Assembly (NCBI GenBank): GCA_023390695.1
Contig: JAEWCJ010000034.1
Span: forward strand, 1-7,723
DNA length: 7,723 nt
From: Pseudomonadota bacterium
Lineage (GTDB): Bacteria; Pseudomonadota; Alphaproteobacteria; Rhizobiales; Xanthobacteraceae
Direction of reading: 5' to 3'
Shown here in pieces: positions 6,734-7,723 of this stretch. The position numbers and the translations under genes are program-made. How positions within the stretch are numbered: the stretch's first letter is position 1; every line of letters begins with the position of its first letter. The notes below the pieces were generated by a model that was not told the origin of the DNA, did no database searches, and saw only the letters and a list, made by a program, of their open reading frames with translations.

Positions 6734-7723
6734 TTACTCCGCCGCAACCGCGGGAGCACTCACCCGGGCCAGGAGCGTCGCAACGTCGTCCGTCGCCTTG
6801 CGGGCGGCCAGGGTGACGGCCGGCGCGGACAGGACGGAAGCCCCCGGGGCGAGCATTGTGTGCTTCAGCACCGACGCGAGCCGGCGCGCCACGACATGGG
6901 CATCCTTGAGATCGGTCGCGGTGAACACCACCAGCACCGAGCCGTCGTCATCCTGACAGCCGAAATCGGAACCGCGGATCAGTTTGCTGACCAGGCGCGC
7001 CGCGTCGGCCTTCATCCGGCCGCCGCCATCGAACACGAAACGTGCGATCGACAGACCGGTCCCGCGTTCTGCGGCGTCGCGCAGGGCCCGTTCCAGCGCC
7101 TGCAGAAACGTTTCCGTGAAATGCAGGCCGGTGACCGGATCGATCACGCCGTTGCTGTCGAACGAATCCATCAGACGGCGCAGACGCGCTTCGAAGGCGT
7201 GCAGGCGCGCCAGCGGAAGCAGCCGGGAGACCAGGCGCTGCGGATCCGTGGCATGAACGGCATGGACCAGACCGATCGAGGTCTGCGGCGCCGGAGCCCC
7301 CAATATGCCGACCGGAAGGTCGCGAAAGCGGCCGTCCTCGGACAGGACGCTCAGCAAGGCCCCGACATTCCAGGAATTGAAGCCGTCCGCGATCAGCAGG
7401 CCATCGGCATCGCGCGACTTGAGATAACGCGCCGCGATTTCGATGCTGAAGGCACCGATCAGGCCGGCCCGCTCGCCAATGGCGGTGGCGATGTTCGGAT
7501 AGTCGCGCCCGCGTCCGGCGACGATGACGCAGGCATCGTCGAGCGGATCGCTCGTCGGCGGCGAGGGCAGGATTTGCCCTTTTTCCGTTGCAAGTTCGGC
7601 ACGCCGCAACACTGCCGCATGCAGTTCGCGCACCCGGAGCGCTGAGGCAATGCGCTCCGAAATCAGATCGGCAGAGGCGCTCGCCGGCAGCGGCAGTGCT
7701 TCGCGATAGGGAATGTCCTGATC
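6734..7723 (-). CDS. Pseudo-receiver / degenerate GGDEF protein (PopA/PleD-like), N-terminus outside window
   Basis: The frame is open from the window edge to a TAA at 6736-6734, giving 329 visible residues. An in-frame GTG at 7633 is not needed as a start. Numbering below is from the edge. Residues 1-41 look like the end of an earlier domain plus a linker (RVRELHAAVLRRAE). Residues 64-144 have the alternating hydrophobic pattern of a response-regulator receiver, but the acidic pair after the first strand is replaced (VIVAGRG). The phospho-acceptor region reads DGLLIADG, with alanine at the expected aspartate. Residues 195-329 resemble a GGDEF domain: DPVTGL (195-200) matches its DxLTGL start. 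The signature position reads DDGSV (259-263) instead of GG(D/E)EF, and the C-terminal ADxALYxAK block is missing. RGSD (250-253) matches the RxxD inhibitory-site motif at the same five-residue spacing as in PleD. Cyclase activity is therefore very unlikely; c-di-GMP binding is possible. The layout recalls Caulobacter PopA. Orthology is not established. Confidence 0.75.
   Translation of the reverse strand, partial: DQDIPYREALPLPASASADLISERIASALRVRELHAAVLRRAELATEKGQILPSPPTSDPLDDACVIVAGRGRDYPNIATAIGERAGLIGAFSIEIAARYLKSRDADGLLIADGFNSWNVGALLSVLSEDGRFRDLPVGILGAPAPQTSIGLVHAVHATDPQRLVSRLLPLARLHAFEARLRRLMDSFDSNGVIDPVTGLHFTETFLQALERALRDAAERGTGLSIARFVFDGGGRMKADAARLVSKLIRGSDFGCQDDDGSVLVVFTATDLKDAHVVARRLASVLKHTMLAPGASVLSAPAVTLAARKATDDVATLLARVSAPAVAAE

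Noticed and set aside
6694..6759. N-terminal extension of the frnE-like gene (arginine-rich 22 residues)
   Set aside because: It overlaps the 3' end of the preceding gene and includes the strong AAAGGAG site. The residues look like neither a signal peptide nor the family N-terminus.
6217..7645. Plus-strand open frames opposite the frnE-like and degenerate GGDEF genes
   Set aside because: The opposite strand encodes proteins with clear motifs (CPWC, NTLDAHR, GVPTF; DPVTGL, RGSD) and a strong ribosome binding site. The plus-strand products look like reverse-frame noise.

Overview
The window looks like chromosomal DNA of a GC-rich alphaproteobacterium, most likely of the order Hyphomicrobiales (Rhizobiales; Bradyrhizobiaceae/Xanthobacteraceae-like). 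This is inferred from protein character, the high GC content and the recG / sdhE / mfd gene order; no marker gene settles the genus. I see no insertion sequence, tRNA, rRNA, CRISPR array or prophage gene. Coding density is very high.

Layout. (1) Positions 1-2099, minus strand: recG, a fork-remodelling DNA translocase. Its reading frame is open to the window edge, and only the last base of the probable stop codon seems to be missing. (2) Positions 2100-2218: a divergent intergenic region with a good promoter candidate for the rightward genes, a GC-rich hairpin and a short tandem repeat. (3) Positions 2219-2512 and 2512-6018, plus strand: sdhE (flavinylation factor of succinate dehydrogenase) and mfd (transcription-repair coupling factor), joined by a TGATG stop/start overlap. 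(4) Positions 6019-6693, minus strand: a cytoplasmic DsbA/FrnE-type thioredoxin-fold oxidoreductase. Its stop codon abuts the mfd stop codon with no base between, and an imperfect hairpin spans the junction. (5) Positions 6734-7723, minus strand: the C-terminal part of a pseudo-receiver plus degenerate GGDEF protein. It has lost its diguanylate cyclase signature but kept an RxxD motif at the spacing of the c-di-GMP inhibitory site.

How they fit together. recG and mfd are both superfamily 2 translocases with a shared TRG-type motor and act on stalled forks and stalled RNA polymerase respectively. They are transcribed away from a common 119-bp control region. sdhE is a metabolic assembly factor that appears translationally coupled to mfd. 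On the right, the FrnE-like gene lies 40 bp downstream of the degenerate GGDEF gene on the same strand and is probably co-transcribed with it.

Most of the window is ordinary housekeeping sequence. The item most worth following is the degenerate GGDEF protein, which resembles a PopA-type c-di-GMP effector rather than an enzyme. I found no convincing evidence of a wholly new system.
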